Counted from the first letter of the stretch, positions 8,358-18,135 are shown. The stretch: DNA of 64,000 nucleotides from Halomonas korlensis (GCF_900116705.1 NZ_FPBP01000001.1:186001-250000), one strand, 5' to 3'. Numbers and translations are program-made. Notes: generated from the sequence alone by a model not told the origin.

Positions 8358-9737
8358 ATGGAACCGACCTCCTCTTCCCTTGCCGGCAAGGCTCAAGGCC
8401 AGTCGCCCAAGCAGGCCTCGGTAAATGCCAACTGGCTGGACCACTATTTTGGCGTGAGTCGGCGCGGCTCGTCGCTGCGCACCGAAGTCCTCGCCGGCAT
8501 TGCCACCTTCCTGGCCTCCATGTACATCATCGTGGTCAACCCGGCGATTCTCAGCGACGCCGGCATCCCCTTCTCCGCCGCCCTCTCGGCCACGGTGCTG
8601 ATCAGCTTCATGAGCAGCCTGGCCATGGGGCTCTATGCACGCAATCCGATCCTGGTCGCCCCGGGCATGGGCATGAACGCCCTGTTCACCTATACCTTGG
8701 TACAGGGCGCCGGGCTCTCGTGGGAAGTGGCGTTGGGCTGCGTATTCTGGTCCGGGGTGCTGTTCGCCCTACTGGCCATGTTCAACGTCCGCAAGGCAAT
8801 CATCGAGGCCATTCCTCCCTCGCTGCGCTATGCGATCACCTGTGGCATTGGCCTGTTCATCACCTTCATCGGTTTCAAGAACGCGGGCTTCATCGTCGGC
8901 AGCGACGCTACCCTGGTAACGCTGGGCAATATGGATGCCAGCATGGTGACGTTCTTCATCGGCATGATGGCGACGGCGATCCTGGTGATCCTGCGCTTCA
9001 ACGGCGCCTTGATCCTCGGTATCGGCCTGACTACCCTGCTGGCATCGCCCATGGGGCGTCTATGGGGCGGTGACGTGGTGGTGGAGTGGAGCGGCCTGGC
9101 CGCTTGGCCCGACTTCAGCGCGGTCATGCAGGTAGATATCTGGGGCGCACTGAAGGTGGCCTACCTGCCCTTCATCTTCGTCATGCTTTTTACCAACTTC
9201 TTCGACGCGCTGTCATGCTTCATGGCACTCTCCGAGTCGGCCGATCTCAAGGACAAGGATGGCAACCCGCGCAACCTGAAGCGCTCCATGACGGTCGACG
9301 CCTTCGCCTCGATGATCGCCGCCCCCCTGGGCACCAGTGCAGCCCAGACCTTCATCGAGTCCGGCGCCGGCGTCGCCCAGGGCGGCCGGACCGGCCTGGT
9401 GGCGGTGACCATCGCCTGTCTGTTTCTGCCGTTCCTGTTCCTGTCGCCACTGCTTTCTTTGGTGCCGAGTATCGCTACCGCACCTGCCCTGGTGCTGGTG
9501 GGGCTGTTCATGCTGGCGCCGATCAGCAAGATCGAATGGGCGAAATTCGACCAGGCCTTCCCGGCCTTCCTGGCCATCATTCTGATGCCGCTGACCTATT
9601 CGATTACCCTGGGGATTGCCTTCGGCTTCCTCAGCTTCGTACTGATCAAGCTCTTCACCGGCCACATCCAAGCGATCAAACCGGCCATGTGGGTTTCCGC
9701 CGCGCTGAGTGTGGTGATGTTGATCACCACGCACTGA
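8358..9737 (+). CDS. NCS2-family purine permease (AzgA/GhxP-like)
   Basis: 459-residue inner-membrane proton symporter with many hydrophobic segments. Family marks include VNPAILSDAG early, GMGMNALF (about residue 105) and the C-terminal FLAIILMPLTYSITLGIAFG. AzgA-group members carry adenine, hypoxanthine or guanine, which fits the surrounding genes; the exact substrate cannot be read from sequence. I chose ATG 8358 because GGGA lies 11 bases upstream. ATG 8343 and the frame open from 8259 are possible longer starts, but the latter would run through the operator at 8260-8273. Confidence 0.92.
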   Translation: MEPTSSSLAGKAQGQSPKQASVNANWLDHYFGVSRRGSSLRTEVLAGIATFLASMYIIVVNPAILSDAGIPFSAALSATVLISFMSSLAMGLYARNPILVAPGMGMNALFTYTLVQGAGLSWEVALGCVFWSGVLFALLAMFNVRKAIIEAIPPSLRYAITCGIGLFITFIGFKNAGFIVGSDATLVTLGNMDASMVTFFIGMMATAILVILRFNGALILGIGLTTLLASPMGRLWGGDVVVEWSGLAAWPDFSAVMQVDIWGALKVAYLPFIFVMLFTNFFDALSCFMALSESADLKDKDGNPRNLKRSMTVDAFASMIAAPLGTSAAQTFIESGAGVAQGGRTGLVAVTIACLFLPFLFLSPLLSLVPSIATAPALVLVGLFMLAPISKIEWAKFDQAFPAFLAIILMPLTYSITLGIAFGFLSFVLIKLFTGHIQAIKPAMWVSAALSVVMLITTH

Positions 9738-9915
9738 ACCACCCACTGATCTCGATCACCGGCCTGTACCTTGAGATGCTCTACTTGTCATCGAAAATTG
9801 ACTTGAAACAAGGACAGGCCAATACCTCGTTGCCCACGCTTCCCCGGTCCCCCGCACGAAACTACTGTGAAAGGCATAACAGCCGTTGTCGGCAAGGGAA
9901 CCATAGGGAATTGCC

Positions 9916-10908
9916 ATGAACTTCCACCAACCTCATCTAATGAGCGCCGCCCTGTTGGGGGGCGCAGTCTTTCTCTCTTCCGCCGTCCTCGCTGACGATG
10001 GCCTGGGAGATTACCGCAGCCGTTTTGACCCCCTGCCGCATCTGCCCCCGATTCCCGCCGACAACTCACTGACGGACGAGAAGGTGGAATTGGGCAAGAT
10101 GCTGTTCTTCGAGCCGCGGATTTCCACAAGCGGGGTGATCAGTTGCGCTACCTGCCACAATCCGGCCTTGGGCTGGAGCGACAGGATTCCCCGCGCCACC
10201 GGCCACCAAGGGCAGATCGGCGAGCGCAACACCCCGACCGTCCTTAACGCCGGATTCCTCGATGCCCAGTTCTGGGATGGCCGCGAGCCAGACCTCGAGG
10301 GGCAAGCGCTGGGACCCATCGAAGCCGCGGTGGAAATGGCCATGGATCTAGAAAGCGCTCTTTCGCGCCTGGATGGCTTTGACATCTATCAGGAACACTT
10401 CGCCGGTGCCTTTCCGGAAGACGACGATCCGGTGAACGAAGACAACCTCGCCCAGGCGCTCGCCAGTTTTCAAAGAACGCTGAATACACCGAACTCGCCC
10501 TTCGACCGGTATCTACGGGGTGACATGAATGCGTTGGATACGCAGGAAAAGGACGGCATGGTAGCCTTCGTCGATAACGGCTGCATCGCCTGTCATCGTG
10601 GCCCTAACCTCAGCGACAGCCAGTTTCATGCCATTCAGGTCCCTGGATCGACCGATGTCGGACGCTACGACGTCACCGGTGAAGAGGCCGACAAGTACCG
10701 CTTCCGCACGCCGACGCTACGCAATGTCGCGGTCACCTATCCCTACATGAACAATGGTGCCACCGAAACGCTCGAGGAAGCCGTAGCCATCATGGGCCAG
10801 GAGATGCTGGGACAGGAATTCGAAGAGGAAAAGATCGACAATATCGTGGCCTTTCTCCATACCCTGACTGGCGAGATGCCCGATTTCGAGGTCCCGGCGC
10901 TGCCTTGA
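9916..10908 (+). CDS. Di-haem cytochrome c peroxidase, periplasmic
   Basis: 330 residues of the CcpA/MauG superfamily. An N-terminal signal peptide (hydrophobic about residues 9-25, cleavage likely after VLA) targets it to the periplasm. Two haem c sites are seen: CATCH (77-81) and CIACH (223-227). Such enzymes reduce hydrogen peroxide with electrons from cytochrome c. The gene sits between a purine permease and a purine deaminase. A link to peroxide or redox stress from purine oxidation is only an inference. ATG 9916 follows GGGAATTGCC. Confidence 0.93.
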   Translation: MNFHQPHLMSAALLGGAVFLSSAVLADDGLGDYRSRFDPLPHLPPIPADNSLTDEKVELGKMLFFEPRISTSGVISCATCHNPALGWSDRIPRATGHQGQIGERNTPTVLNAGFLDAQFWDGREPDLEGQALGPIEAAVEMAMDLESALSRLDGFDIYQEHFAGAFPEDDDPVNEDNLAQALASFQRTLNTPNSPFDRYLRGDMNALDTQEKDGMVAFVDNGCIACHRGPNLSDSQFHAIQVPGSTDVGRYDVTGEEADKYRFRTPTLRNVAVTYPYMNNGATETLEEAVAIMGQEMLGQEFEEEKIDNIVAFLHTLTGEMPDFEVPALP

Positions 10909-10939
10909 CCCCAGAGCTGACGGTATGCCTGAAAGATCA

Positions 10940-11935
10940 TTAATGGCATGCCGCCAGCTGACGACGCAATGCCACTCGACGCTCGTCGCTGATGAAGGCC
11001 GCCTCGATAGCGTTGGCGGCCAGGCGACGGAACACCGCCTCGTCCCAGCCAAAGGCGTGATGACACGCCTCGAAGTTTGCCAGCATCCCCCCGCCGAAGT
11101 AGGCCGGGTCATCGGAATTCAGGGTGAGCTTCAGCCCGGCATCGAGCAGCCTGGGCAGGGGATGGTCCGCGAGTCGCTCGACGACCTTGAGCCGCACATT
11201 GGAAAGCGGGCAGACGGTCAGCACGATGCCTTCGTCGCGCAAGCGAGACACCAGCGCCGGATCCTCCAGGCAGCGTACGCCGTGATCGATGCGGCAGACA
11301 TCCAACAGGTCCAGCGCCTCGCGGATGTAGTCGGCTGGTCCCTCCTCGCCGGCATGCGCGACACGGGGAATGCCCAGGCGCCTAGCTCGCTCGTAGACCT
11401 CGCGAAACCTTGCTGGTGGATTGCCATGCTCGGCGCTGTCCAACCCCACGGCATCGAGCATTTCCCAGTAGGGAGCGGCCATCTCGAGCACCGACATCGC
11501 CTCCTCCGCAGGGCGGTCACGCAGGAATGCCATGATCAATGCCGAGGACAGGCCCAACTCACGTTCGGCATGGCGGCGTGCCAGGTCCAACCCTTCCATC
11601 ACGACCGAAAGCCCGACGCCACGCGCCAGATGGGCCTGGGGATCGAAGTGCATTTCCACATGGACCACCCCTTCGCCGCTCGCCCGGCGGAAATAGTCCA
11701 TGGCCAGATCATGGAAATCCTCGGCAGTGCGCAACACGCTCATGCCTTGGAAATAGACATCAAGGAAGGACTGAAGATCAGTGAAGTCGTAAGCGGCACG
11801 CGCCTCCTCGACCGAGGCATAAGGCAGCTCGATGCCATTGCGTTCGGCCAGGGTGAACATCAATTCGGGTTCCAGCGACCCCTCGATGTGCAAATGCAGT
11901 TCGGCCTTCGGCAAGCGCTTGAGGAAATCGTGCAT
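10940..11935 (-). CDS. Adenosine deaminase family protein, probably the adenine deaminase subtype
   Basis: 331-residue metal-dependent hydrolase. Zn-binding HLHIEG lies at about residues 15-20; also visible are AHAGEEGP, RIDHGVR and the C-terminal NSDDPAYFGG. The VGLDSAEHGNPP plus AHAGEEGP pattern resembles the Pseudomonas protein long called adenosine deaminase and later shown to act on adenine, so adenine to hypoxanthine is my preferred reaction; adenosine to inosine is the alternative. ATG 11935 is preceded by GAGGTG at good spacing, so I take it over a frame extending to 11977. Convergent with the peroxidase gene, with a 31-base gap. Confidence 0.92.
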   Translation of the reverse strand: MHDFLKRLPKAELHLHIEGSLEPELMFTLAERNGIELPYASVEEARAAYDFTDLQSFLDVYFQGMSVLRTAEDFHDLAMDYFRRASGEGVVHVEMHFDPQAHLARGVGLSVVMEGLDLARRHAERELGLSSALIMAFLRDRPAEEAMSVLEMAAPYWEMLDAVGLDSAEHGNPPARFREVYERARRLGIPRVAHAGEEGPADYIREALDLLDVCRIDHGVRCLEDPALVSRLRDEGIVLTVCPLSNVRLKVVERLADHPLPRLLDAGLKLTLNSDDPAYFGGGMLANFEACHHAFGWDEAVFRRLAANAIEAAFISDERRVALRRQLAACH

Positions 11936-11985
11936 ACAACGCACCTCATCGTCGACATTTTGCCTATCCTGAAACATCCGGTCGT

Positions 11986-13713
11986 TTAGCGCAAAGGGGC
12001 TGGTAGGGGCGCTAACCTGCCTTCCCGCAACATCAGCCGGCGATCGATACCCGGCGGGTCTACTTGCTCGCCGAGGTCATGCACCAGGTAGACCACCGTG
12101 CGTCCATCGAGCCAGCCATCGAGATGCGAGGCAACCCTTGCTGCGGTTGTCGCGTCCAGACCGGCGAAAGGCTCATCCAGGATCACCAGGCCGGGATCGC
12201 GCAGCATCAGTCTCGCCAGCGCCAGCCGCCGGGATTGCCCGCCGGAGAGCTGACGCCCGCCCTCGCCCACTCGGGTGGCAAGTCCGTTTGGCAGTCCCGC
12301 CGCCCAACCGGATAGTTCGACCATCGCCAGGGCGTGCCAGAGCCGCGTCTCATCGGCGACGGGATCGGCCAGGCGTAGATTGGCCGCCAGGCTGTCATCG
12401 AAGAGATCGATGCGCTGCGTCAGGACCGCCACGCGCTGGGGCAGCGTCTTCGGCACCAGTTCCTGCACGGGCTTGTCGTCGAGCATGACCTTGCCCTGCG
12501 TGGGCCGCAGCTGGCCGGCGAGCAACGAGGCGACACTGGATTTGCCGGCCCCCGAGGCGCCACACAGCGCCACCCGTTCTCCTGCTGCTACAGTAAGCGA
12601 GACGGACGACAGGGCCGGTACAAGAGCGCCTGGGTAGCGCAGCGTGACGTTATCCAGCCTCGCCGGAAGCGCGTCCGAGGTTAACGTCTGGCTAGGCGTT
12701 ACTGTCGAGGCGACAGCCGCCTCCAGCTCATTGAGTCGCATCGCTGCAACGCACGTCGACCCGAGATGGGTGAAAGCGATGGCCAGCGGCGCCAGCGCCT
12801 CGTTGAAAGCCAAGACCGCCAGCGACATCATCACCATCACCGGGCCGGAAAGCTGCCCGCTGGTATAGGCCTGTGCCGCCAGCCAGAGCACTACTATCAA
12901 GGTTGTCCCGACAGCGACGCCCGACACGGCATTGCCAAGCGCTGACAGCCGCCCCAGGCGCCGCTGGTCGGCCTCGAGTCGCGCCTCGATGTCATCCAGA
13001 CGCTGGCGGTGTGAGGCCAGGCTAGCGTAAGCCTCAAGCTCGGCAAGCCCTTGCCACTGCTCGATCAGCCGGCCACGAAAGTGCTCGAGGTCCTCCATGC
13101 GCCGGCGGCTCGCCGCCATGCCGAGACACGACTGGCCCCACGTCAACCAGCCAATCGCGACACCGAGCAGTACCGCTATCGCAAGCCCGGCCACAGGCAG
13201 CCAGAACGACACGAAAGCCGACAGCGTAATGACCGCCACCACCGCCACCGCCGGCGGTGCCAAAAGGCGCAGGTAAAGGCTATCCAAGGCATCGATATCG
13301 GCGGTCAGGCGGTGCAGCCAGTCACTGGCGCGCCGCCGTGACAGTCGATGCTCATCGAGCCCAGCCAGGACGCCGAACAGCCGCGCACGAAGATCGGCCA
13401 GCAGCCTGAGAACCGTGTCATGGTTATAGAGCCGTTCGACATAACGCGACACCGTGCGTGTCAGCGCAAACAGGCGTATCCCCCCTCCAGGCACATAAAT
13501 GTTCAGGCTGATGGCCGCCCCCGCCGCCAATGCGGTGCCGGCCAGGGCGCTGGCGGTGATGAACCAGCCGGAGAGCGCCAGCAGGCCGATCGCCGAGACC
13601 AACGTCAACGCCATGAGCAGGGTGCCAATGCTCAGGCGTCCGCGTCGCTGCGCCAACAGGCGCAGCCAGGGCGCAAGGGTCGTCCGCAGGGATATCGCGT
13701 GCCGCTCAGTCAA
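11986..13713 (-). CDS. cydC: Thiol reductant ABC exporter subunit CydC
   Basis: 575 residues: an N-terminal six-helix ABC exporter membrane domain, then an ATPase domain with Walker A GASGAGKS (about residue 385), signature LSGGQ and Walker B LVILDEPFAGLD. With CydD it exports cysteine and glutathione to the periplasm and is needed for cytochrome bd assembly. The start is TTG 13713: a near-perfect AAGGAG lies seven bases upstream and no ATG fits the family N-terminus. It overlaps the cydD stop by 8 bases. Last gene of cydABDC. Confidence 0.95.
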   Translation of the reverse strand: MTERHAISLRTTLAPWLRLLAQRRGRLSIGTLLMALTLVSAIGLLALSGWFITASALAGTALAAGAAISLNIYVPGGGIRLFALTRTVSRYVERLYNHDTVLRLLADLRARLFGVLAGLDEHRLSRRRASDWLHRLTADIDALDSLYLRLLAPPAVAVVAVITLSAFVSFWLPVAGLAIAVLLGVAIGWLTWGQSCLGMAASRRRMEDLEHFRGRLIEQWQGLAELEAYASLASHRQRLDDIEARLEADQRRLGRLSALGNAVSGVAVGTTLIVVLWLAAQAYTSGQLSGPVMVMMSLAVLAFNEALAPLAIAFTHLGSTCVAAMRLNELEAAVASTVTPSQTLTSDALPARLDNVTLRYPGALVPALSSVSLTVAAGERVALCGASGAGKSSVASLLAGQLRPTQGKVMLDDKPVQELVPKTLPQRVAVLTQRIDLFDDSLAANLRLADPVADETRLWHALAMVELSGWAAGLPNGLATRVGEGGRQLSGGQSRRLALARLMLRDPGLVILDEPFAGLDATTAARVASHLDGWLDGRTVVYLVHDLGEQVDPPGIDRRLMLREGRLAPLPAPLR

Positions 13714-15394
13714 TCACCGTCTCCTTGATTCGGACATCACCGAGGTCGATCCGCTGATTCGCCAGGCGCATCAGGGCCGGATGGTGCGTGGCAACCACCA
13801 GGGCACGCCCTTCGCTTGCCAGCTCACGCAAGGCATCAATGATCGCAGCTTCGGTGTCGGCATCCAGATGAGCAGTCGGTTCATCGAGAAGGACCAGCGG
13901 AGCCGACGACAGGAAAATACGCGCCAGCGCCAGCCGCTGGGCCTGACCACCGGACAGGCCGACCCCTCGCTCGCCCAACGACGTTGCCAACCCCTCGGGC
14001 AACACCGCCAAAAGCTCCGCCAGGCCGGCGCGCTCAAGGGCCGCTTGCATGGCCTCGTCAGCGACATCGGGCGCTGACAGGCGCAGGTTGTCGGCCAGGC
14101 TGCCCTGGATCAGCAAGGGGCGCTGGTCCATCCAGGCGAAGCGCAGGCCCGGCGTGACGCAGCGCCGGCCTCGGGCGGGGTCGACAAACCCCGCCAACAA
14201 CTGCAGCAGGCTCGACTTGCCGGCACCGGAGGCGCCGGTGACCACCAGGATATCGCCGGGGCGAACCGTCAGGTCCAGCGGGCCGAGGATGGCCCCCCGA
14301 CCGGGATACGTCAGGGTGGCGGACGCCAGGCTCACCAACACACCCGGGGGTGTGGGCGGCGTCTCGGCGCCTGGCAGGCGCTGCGGGTCGACCGGCATGG
14401 CCAGCAGCGACACCATACCCTCGGCGGCGCCGAGCGCCGCGGCTCGGTCATGATAATGCTGCGACAGGCTGCGCAGGGGTTGAAAGAACTCAGGAGCCAA
14501 CAGCAGTACCAGCAGGCCGGTAAAGAGCGTGAGCTCGGTCGAGGGGCCATAGGTAATATAGCCAAGCAGCCCGAAGCCGACGTAGATGGCCACCACGGCG
14601 ATCGCCACCGAGGCGAAGAACTCCAGTGCTGCCGAGGAGAGAAACGCCAGCCGCAAGGTGCGCATGCTCAGACGCCGATAGTGGTCGGCGGCGTATTGCA
14701 CCTCCCGTGTGGCCTCCGCGGTGCGACCGAATAGCTGCAGGGTCGTGATGCCGCGCACCCGGTCGATGAAGTGGCTCGAGAGGCGCGCGACGGCCGCAAA
14801 CTGATCGCGGTTGAGACGCTCCGCCCCCATGCCAACCAGCGCCATGAACAGGGGAATCAGCGGTGCCGAGATCAGCAGGAAAACGGCCGCCAGCCAATCG
14901 AGCCAGACCACGACGCCGAGAATCAGCAACGGAATCGCCACCGCAAGGCGCATTTGCGGAACAAAGCGCGCAAAGTAGCCGTCCAGCGCCTCGACCTGTT
15001 CCACCAACTGGTTGGCAAGCGAGGCCGAATGCCGACCGGCCAACCGTACAGGGCCGAGCATGGCCAGATGATCGAGCAGTTGGGCACGCGCACGACGGCG
15101 TATTCGCAGGCTGGCCTCGAGTGCCGAGACTTCCTGGACCCACTGAGCCACGGCGCGCAGCAATATGACCATCACAAGGCCGAACAACACCGGCCACAGG
15201 GCATCGAGCCCGGCGTTTGCCACAAGCAACTGCGCAAGAAACCACGCCAGGAGCGCCATCTGCAGGATGGTAAAGCCTCCTGCCATCACCCCGGCGAACG
15301 CCGCCAGGAACAGCAGCGGACGTTCTCTCTCAGCCAGCTCGGCAAGCCAGCGCCGTGGCGTCAGGTCCGTCGCCTCATCGCCGGTACTGGTCAT
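13706..15394 (-). CDS. cydD: Thiol reductant ABC exporter subunit CydD
   Basis: 562 residues, partner of CydC. Membrane domain followed by an ATPase domain with Walker A GASGAGKS, signature LSGGQAQR and Walker B LVLLDEPTAHLD. ATG 15394 is preferred over a TTG at 15409; both lie next to the cydB stop at 15410, so cydB and cydD are tightly coupled. Standing in one operator-less run after the oxidase genes fits its role in maturing the bd oxidase. Confidence 0.95.
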   Translation of the reverse strand: MTSTGDEATDLTPRRWLAELAERERPLLFLAAFAGVMAGGFTILQMALLAWFLAQLLVANAGLDALWPVLFGLVMVILLRAVAQWVQEVSALEASLRIRRRARAQLLDHLAMLGPVRLAGRHSASLANQLVEQVEALDGYFARFVPQMRLAVAIPLLILGVVVWLDWLAAVFLLISAPLIPLFMALVGMGAERLNRDQFAAVARLSSHFIDRVRGITTLQLFGRTAEATREVQYAADHYRRLSMRTLRLAFLSSAALEFFASVAIAVVAIYVGFGLLGYITYGPSTELTLFTGLLVLLLAPEFFQPLRSLSQHYHDRAAALGAAEGMVSLLAMPVDPQRLPGAETPPTPPGVLVSLASATLTYPGRGAILGPLDLTVRPGDILVVTGASGAGKSSLLQLLAGFVDPARGRRCVTPGLRFAWMDQRPLLIQGSLADNLRLSAPDVADEAMQAALERAGLAELLAVLPEGLATSLGERGVGLSGGQAQRLALARIFLSSAPLVLLDEPTAHLDADTEAAIIDALRELASEGRALVVATHHPALMRLANQRIDLGDVRIKETVID

Positions 15395-15409
15395 CAATCG
15401 ACGTACCAA

Positions 15410-16411
15410 TCAATGATAGCCTTCGCCGACCTTGACCTTGCCCCGGAATACCCAGTAGCTCCAGGCCGTGTAGGCAAGCACGACCGGAATCACGAACAAC
15501 ACCCCGATCAGCAGGAATAGCTGCGACTCCGGGGCCGAGGCCGCGTCCCAGATCGTATAATCCGGCGGCACGATGACCGGCCATTTGCTGGCGACCAGAC
15601 CCAGATAGGTGAAGGTGAAAAGGCCCAGCGTCGAGATGAAGGGCAGGCCTTCGTCACGTCGACGCACGGAACGGAAGATGGTGAAAGCACATAGCATCGA
15701 CAGTGCCGGAAGCACCCAGATCAACTGGATGTGATCGAACCAACGCGACCAGACACCGGGGTCAACGAAAGGCGTCCAGATGCTGATGATCGCGAATACC
15801 GCCAGCACGGCCAAAAGCAGCTTCGGCGTGATGCGATACGCCCAGTCCTGTACGTAACCTTCGCTCTTGAGGATCAGCCAAGTCGCCCCGAGCAGGGCAT
15901 ATCCCGCCATCAAACCCAGGCCGGTGAGTACTGTGAACGGCGAGAGCCAGTCGAAGGCGTCCCCCACGTAGACAAAATCCTCGACGGTAAACCCCTGAAT
16001 ATAGGAACCGACGACCGCGCCCTGGGCAAAGGTCGCCACCGCCGAGCCCCAGCAGAACGCTCGATTCCACCATATGCGCCGTCGCCGTGACTTGAAGCGA
16101 AACTCGAAGGCGACACCGCGAAAGATCAAGCCGGCGAGCATCAGGAAGACCCCGATGTAGAGGGCTGGCAGAAACACCGAATAGACCAGCGGAAAGGCCG
16201 CCAGCAACCCTGCGCCACCCAGCACCAGCCAGGTCTCATTGCCGTCCCAGACCGGTGCCACGGAGTTCATCATCACATCGCGGGCATCCTCGTCGGGCGC
16301 GAAGGGGAAGAGAATCCCCAGCCCCAGGTCAAAGCCATCCATCACCACGTACATGATCACCGCAAAGCCGATGATCAAAGCCCATATCATCGAGAGATCG
16401 AAGTTTTCCAT
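15410..16411 (-). CDS. cydB: Cytochrome bd-type (cyanide-insensitive) ubiquinol oxidase subunit II
   Basis: 333-residue integral membrane subunit of the bd oxidase. Begins with MENFDLSMIWALIIGFAV and contains the subunit II hallmark MDGFDLG (about residues 25-31) and PVWDGNETWLV (about 53-63). The length is closer to CioB (about 335) than to longer CydB forms. GGGAGG lies eight bases before ATG 16411. Only three bases separate it from the end of cydA. No small CydX-type ORF is visible, since cydD starts almost at the cydB stop. Confidence 0.95.
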   Translation of the reverse strand: MENFDLSMIWALIIGFAVIMYVVMDGFDLGLGILFPFAPDEDARDVMMNSVAPVWDGNETWLVLGGAGLLAAFPLVYSVFLPALYIGVFLMLAGLIFRGVAFEFRFKSRRRRIWWNRAFCWGSAVATFAQGAVVGSYIQGFTVEDFVYVGDAFDWLSPFTVLTGLGLMAGYALLGATWLILKSEGYVQDWAYRITPKLLLAVLAVFAIISIWTPFVDPGVWSRWFDHIQLIWVLPALSMLCAFTIFRSVRRRDEGLPFISTLGLFTFTYLGLVASKWPVIVPPDYTIWDAASAPESQLFLLIGVLFVIPVVLAYTAWSYWVFRGKVKVGEGYH

Positions 16412-16414
16412 GGT

Positions 16415-17827
16415 TCAGCCTCCCATCGTGGTGCGTGAGGCATCGTCGAAGGTCGCATGCGCCGCTGACAGTGGCCGCGCGGGCCGTTCGATATCATCGG
16501 GGAAGTGTGGCTGTCCCGGGAGCATCCCCTGGCGTACCACGCGCGTCAGGTAATAGACCCCGGCGTAGAACACCACTGCGTAGACCGCCATGTAACCGAT
16601 CAATGTGAACAGCGCCATACCGCCGGTGAGCGAGGGCGTCAGCCCCTCAGCGTGCGACATGACCTCGTAGACCAGCCAAGGCGCCCGCCCCGTCTCGGTG
16701 ACGATCCAGCCGGCCAGCACGGCGACAAAGGGGGCCGCAGTCATCACGCGCAGGGTCTGCAGGTAGCCGCGATGCGTGTAGACTCGTCCGCCGCGGCGCA
16801 ACCACAGACCCGCGAACGCTACCGCAATCATCAAGAATCCTAGCCCCACCATGACCCGGAAGGCCCAGAAGACGATGGCCACGGGGGGTTGCTCTTCCGG
16901 CGACGCCTCGCGAATCCCCGGCACCTCGCCGTCGGGATCATGCGTCAGGATAATGCTTGCCAGGCTGGGAATGCCGATCTCGAAATGGTTCTGCTGGGCC
17001 TCCTGGTCGGGGATGGCAAAGAGCAACAGCGGGGCATTGCGCATGGTTTCCCAGTTGCCCTCCATCGCCGCCACCTTGGTCGGCTGATGTTCAAGAGTAT
17101 TGACGCCATGGAAATCCCCCACCACGGCCTGGGTCGGGGCCAGTAACAGCAGCATCCACAGGCACATCGACAGCGCCTTGCGGTTTGCCTCGACGTCGCG
17201 ACCGATCAGCAGATACCAGGCGCTTACCCCGGCCACGACAAAGCCCCCGGTGAGGAACGAGGCGATGACCATATGCGAGAAGCGAAACGGGAACGAGGGA
17301 TTGAAGATCGCATCGCTCCAGTCGGTTATCTGGAAGCGGCCGTCGATCACCTCGAAAGCGGTAGGAGTGTGCATCCAACTGTTAGCGGAAAGGATCCAGA
17401 ACGAGGAGATGAAGGTACCCAGAGCCACCATGATCGAGGCAAAGAGATGCACCCCCTGCGGCACCTTTCCGCGGCCGAACAGCAGTACGCCAAGGAAAGC
17501 GGCCTCGAGGAAGAAGGCTGTCACCACCTCGTAGCTCAGCATCGGGCCGAGGAAGTTGGCGGTCGAAAGCGAGAAGTTGCTCCAGTTGGTGCCGAACTGG
17601 AAGGACATGACGATGCCCGACACCACGCCCATACCGAACACCACCGCAAAGACGCGTGTCCAGAACAGCGCCAATCGGTCCCAGGCCGGCTCCTCGGTCT
17701 TGAAGAAGAGTCCGTTGAGAAACGCGATGTACGAGGCCAGGCCAATCGTGAACACAGGAAAGATGGCGTGAAACGACACCACAAACGCGAATTGGATTCG
17801 CGATAGCAACAGGGGATCCAGTTCCAT
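16415..17827 (-). CDS. cydA: Cytochrome bd-type (cyanide-insensitive) ubiquinol oxidase subunit I
   Basis: 470 residues. Carries the haems and the quinol site of the oxygen-reducing quinol oxidase. Predicted haem ligands are H20 (SFHAIFP), H185 (FSHMVIA) and M326 (FRVMVGLG). The Q-loop is short, as in CioA-type oxidases. The conserved motif usually written GRQPW reads GRAPW here (380-384). ATG 17827 is chosen because GAGG lies 10 bases upstream and it yields the standard MELDPLLLSRIQFAF start; an upstream in-frame codon would add 34 residues lacking family resemblance. First gene of cydABDC. Confidence 0.96.
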   Translation of the reverse strand: MELDPLLLSRIQFAFVVSFHAIFPVFTIGLASYIAFLNGLFFKTEEPAWDRLALFWTRVFAVVFGMGVVSGIVMSFQFGTNWSNFSLSTANFLGPMLSYEVVTAFFLEAAFLGVLLFGRGKVPQGVHLFASIMVALGTFISSFWILSANSWMHTPTAFEVIDGRFQITDWSDAIFNPSFPFRFSHMVIASFLTGGFVVAGVSAWYLLIGRDVEANRKALSMCLWMLLLLAPTQAVVGDFHGVNTLEHQPTKVAAMEGNWETMRNAPLLLFAIPDQEAQQNHFEIGIPSLASIILTHDPDGEVPGIREASPEEQPPVAIVFWAFRVMVGLGFLMIAVAFAGLWLRRGGRVYTHRGYLQTLRVMTAAPFVAVLAGWIVTETGRAPWLVYEVMSHAEGLTPSLTGGMALFTLIGYMAVYAVVFYAGVYYLTRVVRQGMLPGQPHFPDDIERPARPLSAAHATFDDASRTTMGG

Positions 17828-18135
17828 GACGCATGCCTCGTTACCAGAATGGATGCGAGTCGCAAGGCAAGCGCCCCCTCTGGGAAGCTGACATTGCTTG
17901 CGGGTCCATGTTTTCGATTCGTTTCCCATCGTGCCGGGGCATCTGCCACTTCGACACCAGTGACAACTTCATACTAGACCAGCGTAACGCGCTTGATGAA
18001 ACTCACCCGAATCTTGATGCCCGTAATGAAAATCCAGCTGAGCGTGACTCACGACACCGTACTGACTTGATCGTACAAGCAAGTCGCAAGAAAGCGACGG
18101 GAAGTTACTCTAGCGGCCCGTGTCGCGTTGTCGCA
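17828..18135. other. Intergenic region upstream of cydA
   Basis: 308 bases without a convincing gene. It must contain the cydA promoter on the minus strand. The only structure I noticed is CTTG-ATCGTA-CAAG at 18066-18079, which partly resembles an FNR/ANR box but lacks the second ATCAA half, so I do not call it a site. Confidence 0.5.

Noticed and set aside
10925-11989. 354-codon open frame opposite the adenine/adenosine deaminase
   Set aside because: Antisense shadow; the minus-strand deaminase has all catalytic motifs.
18066-18079. FNR/ANR box before cydA
   Set aside because: TTGAT is present but the second half reads CAAG instead of ATCAA; too weak to call.
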